From NCBI GenBank assembly GCA_959347315.1, contig OY365814.1:32598387-32662386 (forward strand): a DNA stretch of 64,000 nucleotides, in the 5' to 3' direction. How positions within the stretch are numbered: the first letter of the stretch is position 1; every line of letters begins with the position of its first letter. This document shows, piece by piece, positions 11,661 to 60,119 of the stretch. Under the pieces are notes generated by a model. The model ran no database searches. It had not been told where the DNA came from and worked only from the letters and a program-made list of their open reading frames with translations. Origin of the DNA: Bimastos eiseni (Eukaryota > Annelida > Clitellata > Crassiclitellata > Lumbricidae). A program made the position numbers and the translations under genes.

Positions 11661-11928
11661 TTCCTTTGCCATCGGCGGTCATTAAACGTTCCAGTCTCTC
11701 ATGTAGAAATCGTGGGAATTGATTTGATTTGGTTGGTTACAATAAGTTATCGTTATTGTTATCGTTATTCAACCCTACATGCCTGACGATTTTGTTTTGA
11801 CTGAGCTGGTCTTTTTTTGGCGCTGTATAATTTCAATACTCTCTTTAGCTTACTTACATCTCCGAACGTGTCTGTTTCGCTAAAGCTTATTACGATTATT
11901 TTGTGATTCTTTGATGTTTCCGCAGGAG

Positions 11929-12049
<121 letters not shown>

Positions 12050-12492
12050 ATTAATGATCTGTGAAATGCTTCGTCACGTCAGTGGGATGGTATAGGCTTT
12101 CCGTTCTCCACCGTATCACCACAGATGATTATATTAATTAATATAACTATGCATAATTAGAGGAATTAACGTATGATTACACTCTCGTGCTTGATAACTT
12201 TGTCCGCATCGTTCGCAATTTTCTTGGTCTCGGCTTCTATGTGAAGTCGTTAGTCGGCTAGTTTAGTCATCAGCGTCATCGTCGTCGTCGTCATCATCAT
12301 CGTCGTCATCGTCATCATCGTCATCACCATGGCCACCATCAGCGACGTCATTTTCCTCATCGTCGTCATCATCGTCACTGTCTGAATGGCAATAATCATC
12401 GTCATAGCCACCTTATCCGCGCATGAGCAGTGACCACTTGTCGACAGGTTTTGTCCATGCACTCAATCTTGAAATAATTGTCGGCGTCATCA

Positions 12493-12528
<36 letters not shown>

Positions 12529-12587
12529 ATATATTTATTATATATATATATGGCACTCTATATATATAATATTGTACTATATATTAT

Positions 12588-13023
12588 TCGGCCGAATACG
12601 AATTGTGTGCAAAATAGGCCCAACGACAAATTTCAAAACGACAAATGTGAGTAAAGAGTTCAGTTAAGTAAACAGTAGGCCTAAGTTTAATGCATAAATC
12701 AAAAGTAAACAGTTAATTACAGTCTACATGTAATTATGCATCATTCTGCTAGTCTGTGTAAACTAGGAATGCTAGGAACACTAATTAATTAAACTTAGAA
12801 AATTTAATGAGACTATATATGGTTATATATGGTACATTCAGCAGAGTTACTTCAGCTGACTCAACTCGATATGGCAGCCGCCACTTGCGCAGAAATCGAT
12901 GTCACGTGACCACTAATCCACTATTCGCATTCGGTCTGACCGCAACTATTCGGGCAAATACCGAATAGCTATCTGGTCCACTACTCGGCTACGAAACGAA
13001 TTCAAAGCGAATATTTGGTACAA
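12588..13023. mobile_element. MITE-like inverted-repeat element, family F copy 1
   Basis: 436 bp beginning TCGGCCGAATACGAATTG and ending CGAATATTTGGTACAAC. It shares internal landmarks (AGTCTGTGTAAACTAGGAAT, GTCACGTGACCA, ATTCGGTCTGACCGC) with copies at 21129-21533 and 33765-34127. No coding frame, consistent with a non-autonomous DNA transposon. Confidence 0.65.
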
Positions 13024-13059
13024 CCCTACTATATAAATACATGTAGGCATACACATAAT

Positions 13060-13235
13060 TATATGACACCATATGTATATACATAGATGTCACATATACA
13101 TATATATATATATATATGATATATATATGTAAACCATATATATATACGATACATATATATATATATGCACCATGTTACATGCAATATATATATATTATAT
13201 ATATTTGTATATATTATATATATATATATACGAGA
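13060..13235. repeat. TA-rich microsatellite region
   Basis: Irregular TATATA/CATATATA tracts just after the family F element. Confidence 0.85.
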
Positions 13236-13419
13236 GACAAGCAGACGGATGCAAAGAAACGGACATAGAGACAGCCAGAGAGAGGACACACACGGGTCAA
13301 GGGCAGTGTCGAGAGCGTGGTCCGTGGAGAGGGCGCAGCTACTGCAGCGGATTGTGGGTGTCGGACAAGTGTCCGTCAAGCGCTTCATGACGTCGTGTCT
13401 CAGATTGGGGGAACGATGA

Positions 13420-13850
13420 ATGCGTTGCTATGGATCATCATCATCGAGCCTCCATGACGACATGAATCAGATATCCACTCGACGTCATCATCATCATCAT
13501 CATCGTCGTTGTAATCATCATCAAAACCTGCTTCATCGTTATCATCGAAATGAGAGTCGAGATCGTCGTTATCTTGGTAATAGAATTGGTGGCGTTAGAG
13601 GTAGTAGTAGCTGCTATTATTCTTCTAGTAGTAGTAATGAATATAGTAGTAATAGTAGTATTAGCAGTTGTAGATGCAGTAGTGGAGTAGTGGTTGCTGT
13701 ATTTAGCATACGTGTAGTTATAGTAGTAATAGTGATCGTTGCAGTAATTGCAGAATTAGTTGCAGCAGATTCAATAGTTGTTGTAGTAGTCGGTATCATT
13801 GTCGTCTTCATCATGAGCAAAGTCGTTGTCACCTTTTACCACTTGCACTG
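13420..13850. repeat. Trinucleotide-rich tract (CAT, then GTA/GTT)
   Basis: CATCAT/CGTCGT repeats around 13440-13530 and GTAGTA/GTTGTA repeats at 13590-13800. They give long open frames in several phases without gene content. A similar CATCGT tract lies at 12270-12400. Confidence 0.8.
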
Positions 13851-14049
13851 ATAACAGGTTTTCTACACTTGGCACACAAAGAATTGATTGAAACCAGTTT
13901 TGAAATGTTGAAAACTTCAATCGTCAAGATGGTATTTCAAACCCGAAGCAAATTCAAAATAAATTACCAATTGAACATTACAGATTACCTTACATATATA
14001 TTTCAGCAAAATTAGCTTTAATATTATTCGCAACCGTTTTCTGCGATTG

Positions 14050-14185
14050 CTCGCGTGACGTCATCCTACCTCAGTTTTGACCTGGGAGTTAATACCGCAG
14101 ACGTGATGTCGCTGGCGGTACCTCCAAGTGACGTCGTTGCCCAGGCAACGTAATACGTCATTCTTCAATTATCTACGTCACAGAC
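14050..14185. promoter_or_regulatory. CRE cluster with an RFX X-box upstream of PTPRN
   Basis: Seen: a perfect palindromic CRE TGACGTCA at 14056-14063, TGACGTCG at 14129-14136, TACGTCA at 14154-14160 and 14174-14180, and a perfect X-box palindrome GTTGCCCAGGCAAC at 14136-14149. The cluster lies about 0.85 kb upstream of the PTPRN start codon and 3.8 kb from the BBS5 start. Regulatory use is inferred. Confidence 0.5.
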
Positions 14186-14536
14186 TTCACGTGCGAGCGG
14201 CCATCGGTCCCGTCAAACAAGGAAGAGGAGGTGGAGGGAGCAAGAGAGAAAGTATCAGTGAATGAAGCATGTCTGGTAGAGGGGTTTGGGTGGTGTTGGG
14301 GTGAGATGGGGAGGTGTGGGGTGGGGTGAGGGGGTGGGCGAACGGGCTGGTTTTCACCGGCGCTGTCATCTTGCGTTTAAACCCACGGACTGGAGACCGA
14401 TCGATAGCTTGGGCGATCGCTGAGTGCTTTTAGTGGAGGCCTTCCCTCATCCTCCTTGTATGTTGCCTCCACTCTCTACCTCTGTTTGTCTTTGCGCGCC
14501 CTCCACCTTTGGTATCTAAACGAAATTGGCGCGTCT

Positions 14537-14655
14537 CTGTCCCTCCCTCCGTCTCTGTCCCTCCCTCCGTCTCTGTCCCTCCCTCCGTCTCTGTCCCTCC
14601 CTCCGTCTCTGTCCCTCCCTCCGTCTCTGATCCTTCCTCTGTCTCTGTCCCTCCC
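14537..14655. repeat. 18-bp minisatellite TCCCTCCCTCCGTCTCTG
   Basis: About six tandem units, the last ones diverged. All pyrimidine apart from G in CCGTCTCTG. 350 bp upstream of the PTPRN start codon. Confidence 0.9.
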
Positions 14656-14754
14656 TCGGTCCATCTCTCTATCCCTCCGTTCGTCTGTCTCCCTATATCT
14701 CTCTCTCGCTGCTTCCAATGTCCGCAGCGACGGATCCGCGCTTCGCCCACCAGC

Positions 14755-15007
14755 GAGCGAGCATAAGCGTTGCCAGGACAACACCTACCGATGAATATTC
14801 ATGAAGAGGCGCCATATTGATTCCTACTCGATCGCTGGGCGGCGCTCGGATCGCATACGGTCCGCGTTTCGAGCGGAAAACAAACGATTCGGTTGTTTTG
14901 GGTGGCGGAAAATGACTGCATACTGACCGTATAGTGACCGCGGAGTGACCGGAGATTCAAACGCGACCGTTAAAGGGTCCGGATCGGGTCCAGATGCAGT
15001 GAAAAAA
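14755..15007 (+). promoter_or_regulatory. PTPRN proximal promoter / 5' leader (GC-rich)
   Basis: GC-rich, CpG-bearing sequence just upstream of the PTPRN ATG. It has an X-box-like GTTGCCAGGACAAC at 14769-14782 and three GTGACCG/CTGACCG repeats at 14923-14950. No TATA box is evident. The transcription start is unknown. Confidence 0.45.
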
Positions 15008-49885
<34,878 letters not shown>

Positions 49886-50279
49886 GTTAGTACTAAACGA
49901 TATCATTGCTTTAGTTATTATTATTATAATTATTATTATTATTATGTGCTATAATTATTATTATTAATGTTGTTATTAATTTATTTGTATATTTTTTATA
50001 TTGAATGTTATTTTTATTATTTAGTGCTTACTGTCGTTATTGTGGTGGTGGTTGTGGTGGTATCTATTCGCTCCCTTGTGTTAGAGCTGTACCAGGTGGC
50101 AACCAGATTTGCAGGTGCTTTTTAAGTTGGAGTAGTGCTCAATGCATTTGAGGAAGAAAAAAAAATTTCATATGAATTGGGGATAGGTATTGAAAGCAAG
50201 TGAGGAAGAAAGGGGCAAGTGTGTCAATATGCACGAGAGTGGAAAGCATTCATGGCATTGTACTGAAGCAGAAAAATGG

Positions 50280-50780
50280 CTTATTCATTGGAGGTATTAT
50301 CAGAACGACAGAAGGTGATAGTAACTAAAGACAAGGATACAATACTGTGATATATACAAATCACTGGTTAGGCGACAGTTGGAATACTGCATCCATCTAT
50401 GGAGTCCATATCTGAAGCAAGACATGAAAAAAACGGAGAAATTGCGAAGAAGATTGTTAAATAAATGATCTGGGGCCAACTTGGATTTGCGGTTTGAAGA
50501 AAGTTTGAAATGGTGGACTAACAACATTGGAATTAAAGAAGTACAGAAGAGACCTAATTGAAGCCTACAAGATTATTACTGAATAGGAGACAGTCTTCGA
50601 ATTAGCGCCAAACAAAGCACATTGAAGACATAGCTGTAAATTATTAAAGAAATATGGCAGAAATTTGTCAGTGTAAGAGTTGTAGACTTGTGGAATAGTT
50701 CGGAGGATTATACAGTTTCAGTGGACACTTTCGCAGCTTTTAAGAGGATGCTAGGAGAGATAGGCTGTATTGCATTGCAG
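50280..50780 (+). pseudogene. Reverse-transcriptase C-terminal remnant (CR1-like LINE)
   Basis: With stops and frameshifts ignored: LYKSLVRRQLEYCIHLWSPY, then KTEKLRRRLLNK, later VRVVDLWNSSEDYTVSVDTF, then AAFKRMLG. This is the standard tail of LINE reverse transcriptases. At least five stops and no upstream RT core. Confidence 0.75.
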
Positions 50781-53700
50781 GTTAGCTCTGCAGTGATACT
50801 AACACGACTAATTATGAAATGTCTTTGTCATTAATTCACACCTCTGCTTTGCTAAGTTGTGGTGATTGCGTCATTCGCTAGGTGGCTACGCTGTGTCTCT
50901 GCGATTTGCCAGGTGGCGATAGTGGCCAGTTTACGCTGACCCCAGTTCTCTCTGGAGCAAAATTTATAAAAGTGATAACCTATAGCGTGATTAAAATGGA
51001 TGGTGACATATGGAAACCTATTTTAAAAGACAAGACCGTTTTGACTTTACAATTTTGTAATTATCTCGAAGCCTGTGCGCACTTGGTGTTGTCGAAAGAG
51101 CATTTGAGTTTAAATCTACGATAGGCGCTATATAAATCCGCTGAGCGAACGATGGAGTGAGCGATAGAGTGAAGGAGTGAGTGTATTGTTCAGTAAAATT
51201 ATATATCACAATGTCTCCAACTTTCACGTTTTGGATGAATGGTCGATCGACTAACTGACTGAATTGTTAGCCAGCTATTTGACCGAGTGGCTTACTTGTT
51301 TAAATTCTTGATCGAATGACTTCTATAGCGCCGTTTTCCCAGTACAAAAGCCATTGACTGATGCCAGCTTCAAATTAAAAGTGTAGTCAAGTATTGCAAT
51401 TCATTCAGCGGCATCGACCTGCCAACCGGTTTTAACCTCTAAATCATGATTATTGTGCAGAAAAGGCGCTGTATGAAAACCGAGTATGTTTTGTGATTGT
51501 GTCTGGAGTTTTTAGTACCATCTGTTGACGAATTTAGCATTTGAGTTTATTATTGTTGTCGTCGTCGTTAGCATCATTAGCATCATCATAAGCATCATCA
51601 TCATTGCTTCTATTGTTAACCTTTATGATGGTAATACGATGCAAATCCCTTTCTCCCCCATTTCCTTTAAGAAAGAAACGCCCCTCCAAATACCCATCAT
51701 TGTTCCGAATCGCTCTGTCTAAACATACGGAACCACTCTCAATGCTTCCAGTTCCTGTAATCATTTCGACTGAAAAGAAACCAGACAAAAGACATGTGAG
51801 GAGGAACTGTCCAGACGACGTGCATTATGCCCCTCATCGGGCGTCTCTATTCATTCGTTTGCACCAGGTGCTCGTCGAGTCCTTTCTCTTCGAAGGCGTC
51901 TATTTCTCGCTACAGACCACCTGAGGTTAGGTTTATCCGGTGGTCGCTTTGATGAGGGTGATGACGAAAGAGTGACTCGAGGGGTCCTTTGACGCGCTCC
52001 AGTTCCTCCCGCTCACTCTTTGTCTGTTCTTCCTGTCTATCTTGTTCTGTTGCTCTATTGGCCCTATTTTTCTGTCTCTGCTTGACCTTCTCTATCATCT
52101 CCGTTTGTCCTATGTATCTGATCATAACCATAAAATAGATGACGATTATTATTTTATTTTACTCTGATTATTATTATTATTATTATTACTAATATTATTA
52201 TTATTTATATTATTATTATTATTATTAATATTGATATCGTTTTTGTTATTTCCTTCTCCTCTTCGTCACTCAGTCTTGTATTGTATGGCATTGTATTGTA
52301 TGGTGTTCTATTGTATTGTATTGTATTGCATTAACAGTAGGGCATTGTATTGTCTAACTTTTTAGTGTATTGTCTTGTATTGCATCGTCTTGTCTGGTAT
52401 TGTATCGTGTTGCGTCGTATTGTTATTGTATTGTATGGTGTTGTCTTTCAATCGGTTCACACGACTAATCCACCACCTGTCAACTTTGTATACAAGGGAA
52501 ACCGTACCCAATTTACAAAGACCCTCTTGCGTTACCCAACCTAAAACTCCCCGCAGGGCATGTCAGATTCCCCTTTGTAGGGGGTGTTATAAAGATCCGG
52601 GGATGTCATGCTAATTGGTGACTGCTATTGTGAATAGTGAGTGGAAATCATTTCTTAACTCTAGCGGAAATAATGGGTTAAGACGCATCCGAAAGGGTGA
52701 CTGTTGCGGCTTCATTCTGAGGGCGTTCTCCCCCGAGTTGCCCTCCTGCAGACTGCGCCACCCAACCTGCCTCCACTAACCTGACAGATGATGAAAGAGG
52801 ACGCCCTGTCTAATTATGGGCTTATTAGCGACCGCGTAGGGTTTCATTAGTAGATGGGAAGTGGTTCGACCAGCTGGTGTGTCTTCCTACGCGTCGTAAT
52901 CCGGCTCTTTTGGTCGTCCTGCCTCTACTTTCATTCCTTCGTCTTTCTGCCTCTCTTTCCAGATCACCACTCTAATTCTTTCTCTTTCTGTCTGTCTGTC
53001 TGTCTGTCTCTCTCGCTGTTCTGTATTTTTCTGTCCCTCGCAATTCCCCTCTATCTGGTATGGACAAAAGAAAGTGTGTCCAAGTACCCTTCTGTTAGGG
53101 GGTGGATGTGACTTTGGTCTTGAAAGGGGAGTGGCAAATCGCTACCATTCGTTTCCGCCTTCGGGGCAATTAGTGTTGGACAAATTATTCCTTCAAACAA
53201 TCAGTTTATCTATATATAGTGGGCAAACCTTCAGCAACTCCTCACGGAACGAAATATATTGGCCATTCATTACTTTAGCCATTTTAATTTTAATTCCAAT
53301 TCTATAGTTGAAATTGTCACTAAGATGAACTACTCTTGGGACCTCTCTGCGTCAAACGCAGACATAATTATTTGAATATTCAGTAAATTCAAATATGAAG
53401 AAAACGATTTTTAAGGAACTCATTATATAAATTTCAGTATTGGCTTACAATTGCTTATATTATTGCAATACAATGCAAAAATAGGAGGGAGGACTCAGGA
53501 GAAAGAACAGAAAAGGAAAAAAGTGTTGAACAATTGAAAAATGATGAGGGTAGTGTACGTTATTGTGGATGTTTTTGTGGATGAAGTGGAAGCCGCCGAA
53601 GTATAATAAATAATTTGTATTTCAGCTGAATATTCACTTTGTTACAATTACGAAACATTCCAGATCTGCAACCAAGCATTTTAGACAGTGCAAAATCTAG

Positions 53701-54914
53701 GTTAATTACATCTACCGGCATTCCCTCATCTATCAAAATCCGCCACTATTTGCAATTTTACAGTATCAGTCCCAAGCCTGGAGACAGGAGGAGGGTGACA
53801 CTATCATCTTCGATATGGAACGGTGTCTTTAAAAAAATCAACAACCCCTCGTCTTTCTTATCCACGTTTGACCAGTATTTCCTATAAGGTCATGGCGAGA
53901 GAAGATAAAGAGAGAAAGGGTCGGATAATTGAAGAGGGAGTCCTGAGGGATGGGATATAATTTGGTGAAGCATTTGAATGCACATAATATCATTAACGGC
54001 AGTCAACGTATTGACATAACATCTGTTACAATTATTTGAGAACGTTTGTTACGATTGAGTTGAGAAAGCCGGTAGATCATATTATTCGCCTATAGATTTT
54101 GCCAATGGCCTTCGCCGAGAAAGTACAGCATAAGAAGCATGGCCAAATAGTTGTACGCATGCGCGGGTATGGGTGTAAGACAAAACCCCTCTGACAAAAC
54201 CCGTATAATTGTTAGTAATGGCAATTCAACCGATTCAAAATCGAGTTTCACTCGGTCAGTGTGAATTTCATGTTAACTCCTGCAAATATACTTACATTAC
54301 ACGATGTCTTTAATTTTAATAACAGCAAATATAGTTGCACAGACGTGAATAACACGTTTTCGAAACTCAAATCGGAGCTAACTAATTCGTAAACAATAGC
54401 TTATGTAGGTCATTAGCAACGCTTGCGGAGCTGTCCAATCACGCGCTGTCCAATCACGCGCCATCGGACAGACACACTTAGGTCACGTGATTTAGGTAAT
54501 TATTAGTTTAGGATTATTAAACGGGCGATTTCTAAAGCGCCGTAACGCAGCCATGCTACGACAAGGGCGCTATGTGTTGAGTCGTGAGCGGCTATGATTC
54601 GGGTGGTGCTTTATGAGTGCTTCATTACAATATATTACATGTTTTGTTATGTTGACCGTGTAATGTAATGAAACATTTATATAGCACCCTTCAAGTTTTC
54701 CACTCACTCAGTGGCGTTCTCTGTTGATGTTAAATGTCACACCGAACAAATAAGAAAACATCGAATAGCAAAACTAAAAATGCATGAAGTCTCTAATATG
54801 CAGGGTAAGCAAAAAAATTTTGTTTTGTTTTCGAGGATAATAATTTATGTAGCACTTAGAGGATCTCTCTTTTCCAACAAAGTACTTGGTTCAATACTGT
54901 CGCCAGCCAGGGTT

Positions 54915-55169
54915 TAGTAAGATGCAGACAGACCGACAGTGTCAAGTAAGCAGACAGCCAGCCAGAGAGAGACAGACACACGGACGGACGGAATGTGTAG
55001 ATAGATGGACAGTGAAGCAGTGATGTCATCATTACGTCATTATCTTGACGCACAGACAGTCGAACGGATCAAGAAACAAACGGACGGACAGACAGCCAGA
55101 CAGACATTCGAAAAGAGTGACTCTCAGACACATCGTGGTTTACCTGTGAAGACTTAATATTGCCCTGAC

Positions 55170-55226
<57 letters not shown>

Positions 55227-55448
55227 GACATCGATCGCCCGTCTTTCGATTCATCAAACTGCGCTTAACTCTCGTAGGCATGAAGACAGACAGAGGCAGA
55301 CCAACAGTCAGCAGGACTGACTTCCTGCAGATCAGAGCAGTAATCAGTCTGTCAATATGTTTGTTTTCTCTCTCTCTCTCCCTCTGTCTGTCTGTGTGTG
55401 TGTGTCTGTCTGTCTGCCTCCCTGCATGTCTGTCTGTCTGTGTGTATG

Positions 55449-55499
<51 letters not shown>

Positions 55500-55500
55500 G
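54915..55500. repeat. GACA/CTGT and (CT)n blocks
   Basis: CAGACAGA-type 54915-55110, CTGT run 55168-55222, CTGT/CT 55365-55498, and GAGA 55805-55890 further on. Confidence 0.88.
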
Positions 55501-56499
55501 TCTGACTTATCTCACCGAGACGGCCAGCCAGACAGAGAAGGACCGAGCCCAGGACCGACCGCGGATCATTAAGCGAGCGTGCGGCGTGTCGAGGAGGAAG
55601 AGGAGGAGGAGATGGAAGGAGTCGTGTGTGGATTGTTGAAGAAACGGTCTTTTCGGCTTAACGGTCGGCTTTTAGAAACGCCGTCGACTTTCCATTAGCG
55701 CTGGACATGTCGCCATTATTCGGTCATGCCTTGACCACGGCCGAGTCGGTCTGCCGGCTGGTCGGTACGTCAGATAATTGACCGGCGGGGCTTTGAGTTG
55801 CCCGGGCAGAGAGAGAGCGCGAATAACGGAGAGAGACAGACAGATAGATAGACAGAGAGAGAGAGTGAGACAGAGAGAGACGGAGTGAGACGGAGACTTG
55901 ATTGCCACGGGGTCCCCATTTTTCCCGAATTACTTGCAATTTTTTTCCTTTCGTTTTCTCTCTATCTCTTTCCCTTCTCGCTGTGAGTACAGAGAAACAA
56001 CCTATATTCAGTCGGCAAAGTATTAATCCTTGTGAAATTGGACATTGACTTTCATTCATACATCCGCCCATTCACCCGTCCAACATCCATCCATCTATTC
56101 ATCTATGCACCATCAATCACACCCAACAATCTCATCCGTCTACCCACAAATCTCGCCCATCCAGTCACCGTGTATCCGCCCAACCATTCGCCAGAAAATC
56201 TCACTCCATCCAGCTAGCTATCATGCATCGACCCAAGCGACCCAGCCATCCACCCACAAATATAACACATCTACAGTCCACACCCATCAATCCCACCCAT
56301 CCATCCATTCACCTATTCATCCATTCACGTATTCCACCTAATGCGTTTTGTGAACGTAATATCGATTCATTGCTTCAACTTGTCCTTCTCTGTGGAATGC
56401 GCTTTTCCCTTCTGTTCGCTCTAGACCTCTGTCTGGTTGTCTCTCTGATCCTCTTTCACTTTTCTCCAAATATGCTTTTCTTGCGGAGTATTGCACACT

Positions 56500-56605
56500 G
56501 ACAGCGCTTCTGAAAGGTTCATCTTCACCCTACTACAGGCGCTTTACAAATTCAGTCATTCATTTCAAAAGTTTATATAGCGCACCTTCAAGTTCGCGTA
56601 TGGGG
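56500..56605. repeat. Converging retroelement tails
   Basis: A plus-strand AGGCGCTTTACAAATTCAG tail (56535-56555) faces an inverted GTTTATATAGCGCACC tail (56570-56588). Upstream 56370-56500 resembles a LINE ORF end (PSLWNALFPSVRSRPL). Confidence 0.5.
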
Positions 56606-57479
56606 ACGCACAAGGCAGAAACGCGATAAACAGAGGCTTAAATACAAGGACCGAGCCCTGGAACATAACATTTACTTTTATTAGATAACTTTCATTTTTT
56701 CTTCTGTTCTTTTTGAATGTTATTTGCTGCGGATTGTCCGGTTTCTAAATAAACGAAGATATAACGGCCCTTATCAAATACTCACATCTATACATGAAAG
56801 ATTAAAAAACACAATTCAATAAACGACAATATGAACAATAAAAATTTAGTTATAGTTTAGTTTAGCTTGCTCTTAGTAATGATTATTATTCGGTCTGAGC
56901 CTTGTTAAGATTTATTTTTTATACATCTGTCTTCTCTAGATTAAAACATCCGCTTTGACCATTACTCTAAAGTCTCGATTTCGGTCTTATTTTGCCTTGA
57001 TGAACATAAGTTACTTAGGTGGCCCTGCCTAGTGGTACTATTGTCGTTTCTGGGTCCTCAGTTGTTGGCTTGTTACTATTGATGGAAAATAATTGTTATT
57101 TCTGCTTTGCTTTCAATGGCTTCAATTGAATTGAATTAAAATAGTCTATAGATGTACATATCCTTAGCTGCAGTTAAGACATTGTCTGATAAAAGACACG
57201 CCTGTGTCTTGAAATCGCTTCTGAACGTTTCACCATAATGGAGGCGCTATACGAATGCTTCAATACAATACGATAAAAGCTGTTCCGAGAGGCATATACT
57301 GTATACTGATCGGCGTTCTCCGCAGGCCAGTCCTTAGCGACGTCTCCCATTTTCACAACGATGAATAAATGATTGAAAACTATTACGATTCTGACCGAAA
57401 TAAAGATTGATTTTTAACGTGAAATGAACTAAATTTGCTCCATGATGACACATCCATGAGAAGTGTACATCTATGTATG

Positions 57480-57655
57480 ATTTCCCTCCCACTCCTCTCC
57501 TTTTCCCTCACTGCCCACATCTCCCCTTCCTCCACTATTTCCACTTCATTCTCACTTCCTCCACCTCCCACTGCACTTCCATCTGTCCTTTCCTCCTCCA
57601 CCTCATTCTCCTCCCTTTCCTCCTCCACCTCAATCTCCTCCTTCTCCTCCTTCTT
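57480..57655. repeat. Pyrimidine-rich tract
   Basis: CCTCCTCCACCTC-type sequence. A purine-rich partner tract lies 330 bp further on at 57990-58460. Confidence 0.85.
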
Positions 57656-57989
57656 GCTCATTACGTCATTCGTTGAGAATAACCTCACGTGACGCTACGA
57701 AGTGACCGGAAAACCGACCGACATTATTTTCTCTTCTATTGTAATTATTACGAATATTCATGTTATATAATGTATATTCATGATATATCATGTATATTCA
57801 TGATATATTCATGATATATCATGTATATTCATGATATTATAATATATCGATCTGTGCAGTTATAGGAAAACGTGTTGCGGGTAGTTACTGTTGAGTGTGC
57901 TTATGCTCATTTCGACGAGAGTAAGGTTACGACGGATGCCGAGTTACTATGACAACGAAATCTCAATGTACAGATGAACGAAGTATTGA

Positions 57990-58460
57990 GAAATTTTGGA
58001 GAAGGAGGAGGGTGAGAGTGTGGAATAGGAGGAGGAAGAAGAAGAGGAGAGGGAGAAATAGGATTAGGAAGAACAGGAGGAATCGCAGGAAGAAAGAAAG
58101 GAAGGAATAGAAGGAGGAAAAGGAAAAAGAGAAAAACGAGGAGGAGGAAGAAGAAGAGGAGGAGGAATAAGGGGAGGGGAGAAGGAAGAAGAGGAAACGA
58201 ATGATGATGACTAAGAAGAGGAGTAGGAGGAACAGGAAGTGGAATAGATGAGGAGGAATAAGATGAGGAGTGAGATGAAAAGAAATAGATGGGAGGAAGA
58301 AAGTAAGGAATAGGAGGAGGAAAAGAAAAAAAGAGGAATATGAGGAGGAGGAAGAGGAAGAGGAAGAAGAGGACGAGGAATATGAGGAGGAGAACTAAGA
58401 AGAGGAATAGGATGAAGAGGAATAGGAAGAGGAGTAGAATAAGGAGAACGCTGACGAGGA
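57990..58460. repeat. Purine-rich GGA/GAA tract
   Basis: About 470 bp almost free of pyrimidines on the plus strand. Confidence 0.9.
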
Positions 58461-59404
58461 GAGCGTTGGTGCCTCTGGCAGCGAGCGTTTCTGAGTTGAT
58501 TGGCCGTGATTTTCCGAATCGATGCTTCCTAGATGTTTGCTTACGAGGATTTTCCTCCGCGGTCTTTGATTGGCCCTCGACATCACAGAGGGCGCCACTG
58601 CGAGGCCGCGTGGCGGTCGGGTCACCAGTCTACTTAAAATAATTAATCTAATTCCATCGCCGGATGTTGACGAATTTAACCGTCCTTTGAGGTCAGGTAA
58701 GACGTCCCTATAACAACGTCTGTCCTCTGCCAAGTCCTCCTCCACCTCCTCCTCTTCCGAGATCTGGCCTTATACTGATCAATTTGCCCTACTAACTTCT
58801 GCCCAATTACCTGTCCTCTCCAATTTATCTGTCCGCCTCCTAAGCTACGCATTTTGTTCTAACTGTCTTTTGTTTTGCTAACTGTCCGTAATTATATTCT
58901 TCTACCGTCCGTTCTTATGTTATTGTACCAGGTACCTGATCGTTCTTTGCTACTCTAACTGTTCGTTCCTTTGTTATTTTCTAACTGTTCGTTATTTTGT
59001 TGTTCTAACTGTTCGTTCCTTTTGTTCTTTTGTTCTTCTGCTTGTCCGTTCTATGTTCCGTTGTTCCTCTAACTGTCTGTTCTTTTGTTTTTCCACCTAT
59101 CCGTTCTTTTGTTCCTCCACCTATCTCTTCTTTACTTATTCCATCTGTTCATCTGTTCGTCTGTGTGTTCCTGTTACTGTCGGAGTGTATACGATGATGA
59201 AACACCTGAACCTGCTTATAGAGTTCATCGTCTCTTCATCGGTGGATTTTTTATGATCAGTGTGTCGTCGTCGTCTGTTGATCAGCTGCAAACGATATTC
59301 AGATCCGATTATCTTCCGGCGACGTTTTATGTCAGCGCTGCTGCAGTCGAAGAACGAAGTCTAAGAACGCAGGGACATAACGGATAAAATCCAGATAAAA
59401 CTGG

Positions 59405-59805
59405 ATAAATTCCTCCTTCCTCCTCCTTCTTTTCCTCCTCTCCTCCTCCTCCTTCACATTCTTCTCATTCTACTCCTCATTCGCTTTCTCCAACGTTCTT
59501 CTCGTACGTCTCTCTTCACGACCTACTCCGTCTTAATCCTACTCACCTTCTCCTTATCATGCTTATCGTCCTCCTTCCTGTCCTCCTCAATGTCCCCTCC
59601 TCTTCTCTGTTATCCTCCCCTCCTACTCCTCCTCCTCCTCCACAACTTCTTATTTCTCTCTACAGCCTTCTCCTCCTCTTACTTGTTCTCTTGCTCTTCT
59701 TCCCGCCTCTCCTTTTTCTTCTTCCTCCTACTTCTACTTTATTTCCTGTTTACTTTCTCCTCCTCTTCCGCCCTTTCTTCCTCTCATCTTCCCTCTCCCT
59801 CTTAC
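59405..59805. repeat. Pyrimidine-rich CCT/CTT tract
   Basis: About 400 bp of CTCCTCCTT-like sequence. Poly-Leu/Ser/Pro frames here imitate membrane segments and should not be taken as the missing PTPRN transmembrane exon. Confidence 0.88.
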
Positions 59806-60119
59806 CGGCGTTGATCTGAGCGATGCGTTCGGTGCCTAATTACCTTTCTTCTTCACTGAACTGTTGTCTAATGCGATGACTTCTATAGCGCTCTTTCCTC
59901 TGAGTGTTGAAGTCGCCCACCTTCCTTGGCCGCCACAGGCCACCGTAGCTGTGGATCGTGTCGTCTTGGCCTAGTCGGTCGCGGTTGGAGCGGTGACCGC
60001 CCGATCTCCTGTTACTCGAGCGACTGAGGCCGAGGAGGTATTAGCGCACGAAGCCCGTTTGATTGACAGCTCAATGCCCTTGGCATTGCACTGGATGCAG
60101 TCAGATTGCGGGGCAGGGT

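Noticed and set aside
14430..14794. Coding frames on both strands (Pro/Ser- and Glu/Arg-rich)
   Set aside because: They arise from the 18-bp TCCCTCCCTCCGTCTCTG repeat.
51525..51924. Open frames around 51.5-51.9 kb as exons
   Set aside because: No splice sites in a consistent phase and no recognised protein similarity; triplet repeats open the frames.
55266..55340. Possible PTPRN exon after ctctcgtag (RMKTDRGRPTVSRTDFLQI)
   Set aside because: The phase would fit, but it has no likeness to the expected ectodomain segment and no usable donor. It lies among GACA/CTGT repeats.
57328..57372. Possible terminal exon after ctccgcag
   Set aside because: Only 15 codons to a stop, no similarity to PTPRN.
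59270..59390. Open frame with DQLQTIFRSDYLPATFYVSA as an exon
   Set aside because: Preceded by degenerate pyrimidine repeats, no clear splice sites, no recognised homology.
59559..59819. Hydrophobic Leu-rich frame as the missing transmembrane exon
   Set aside because: It is translation of a pyrimidine tract; no flanking ectodomain or cytoplasmic sequence.
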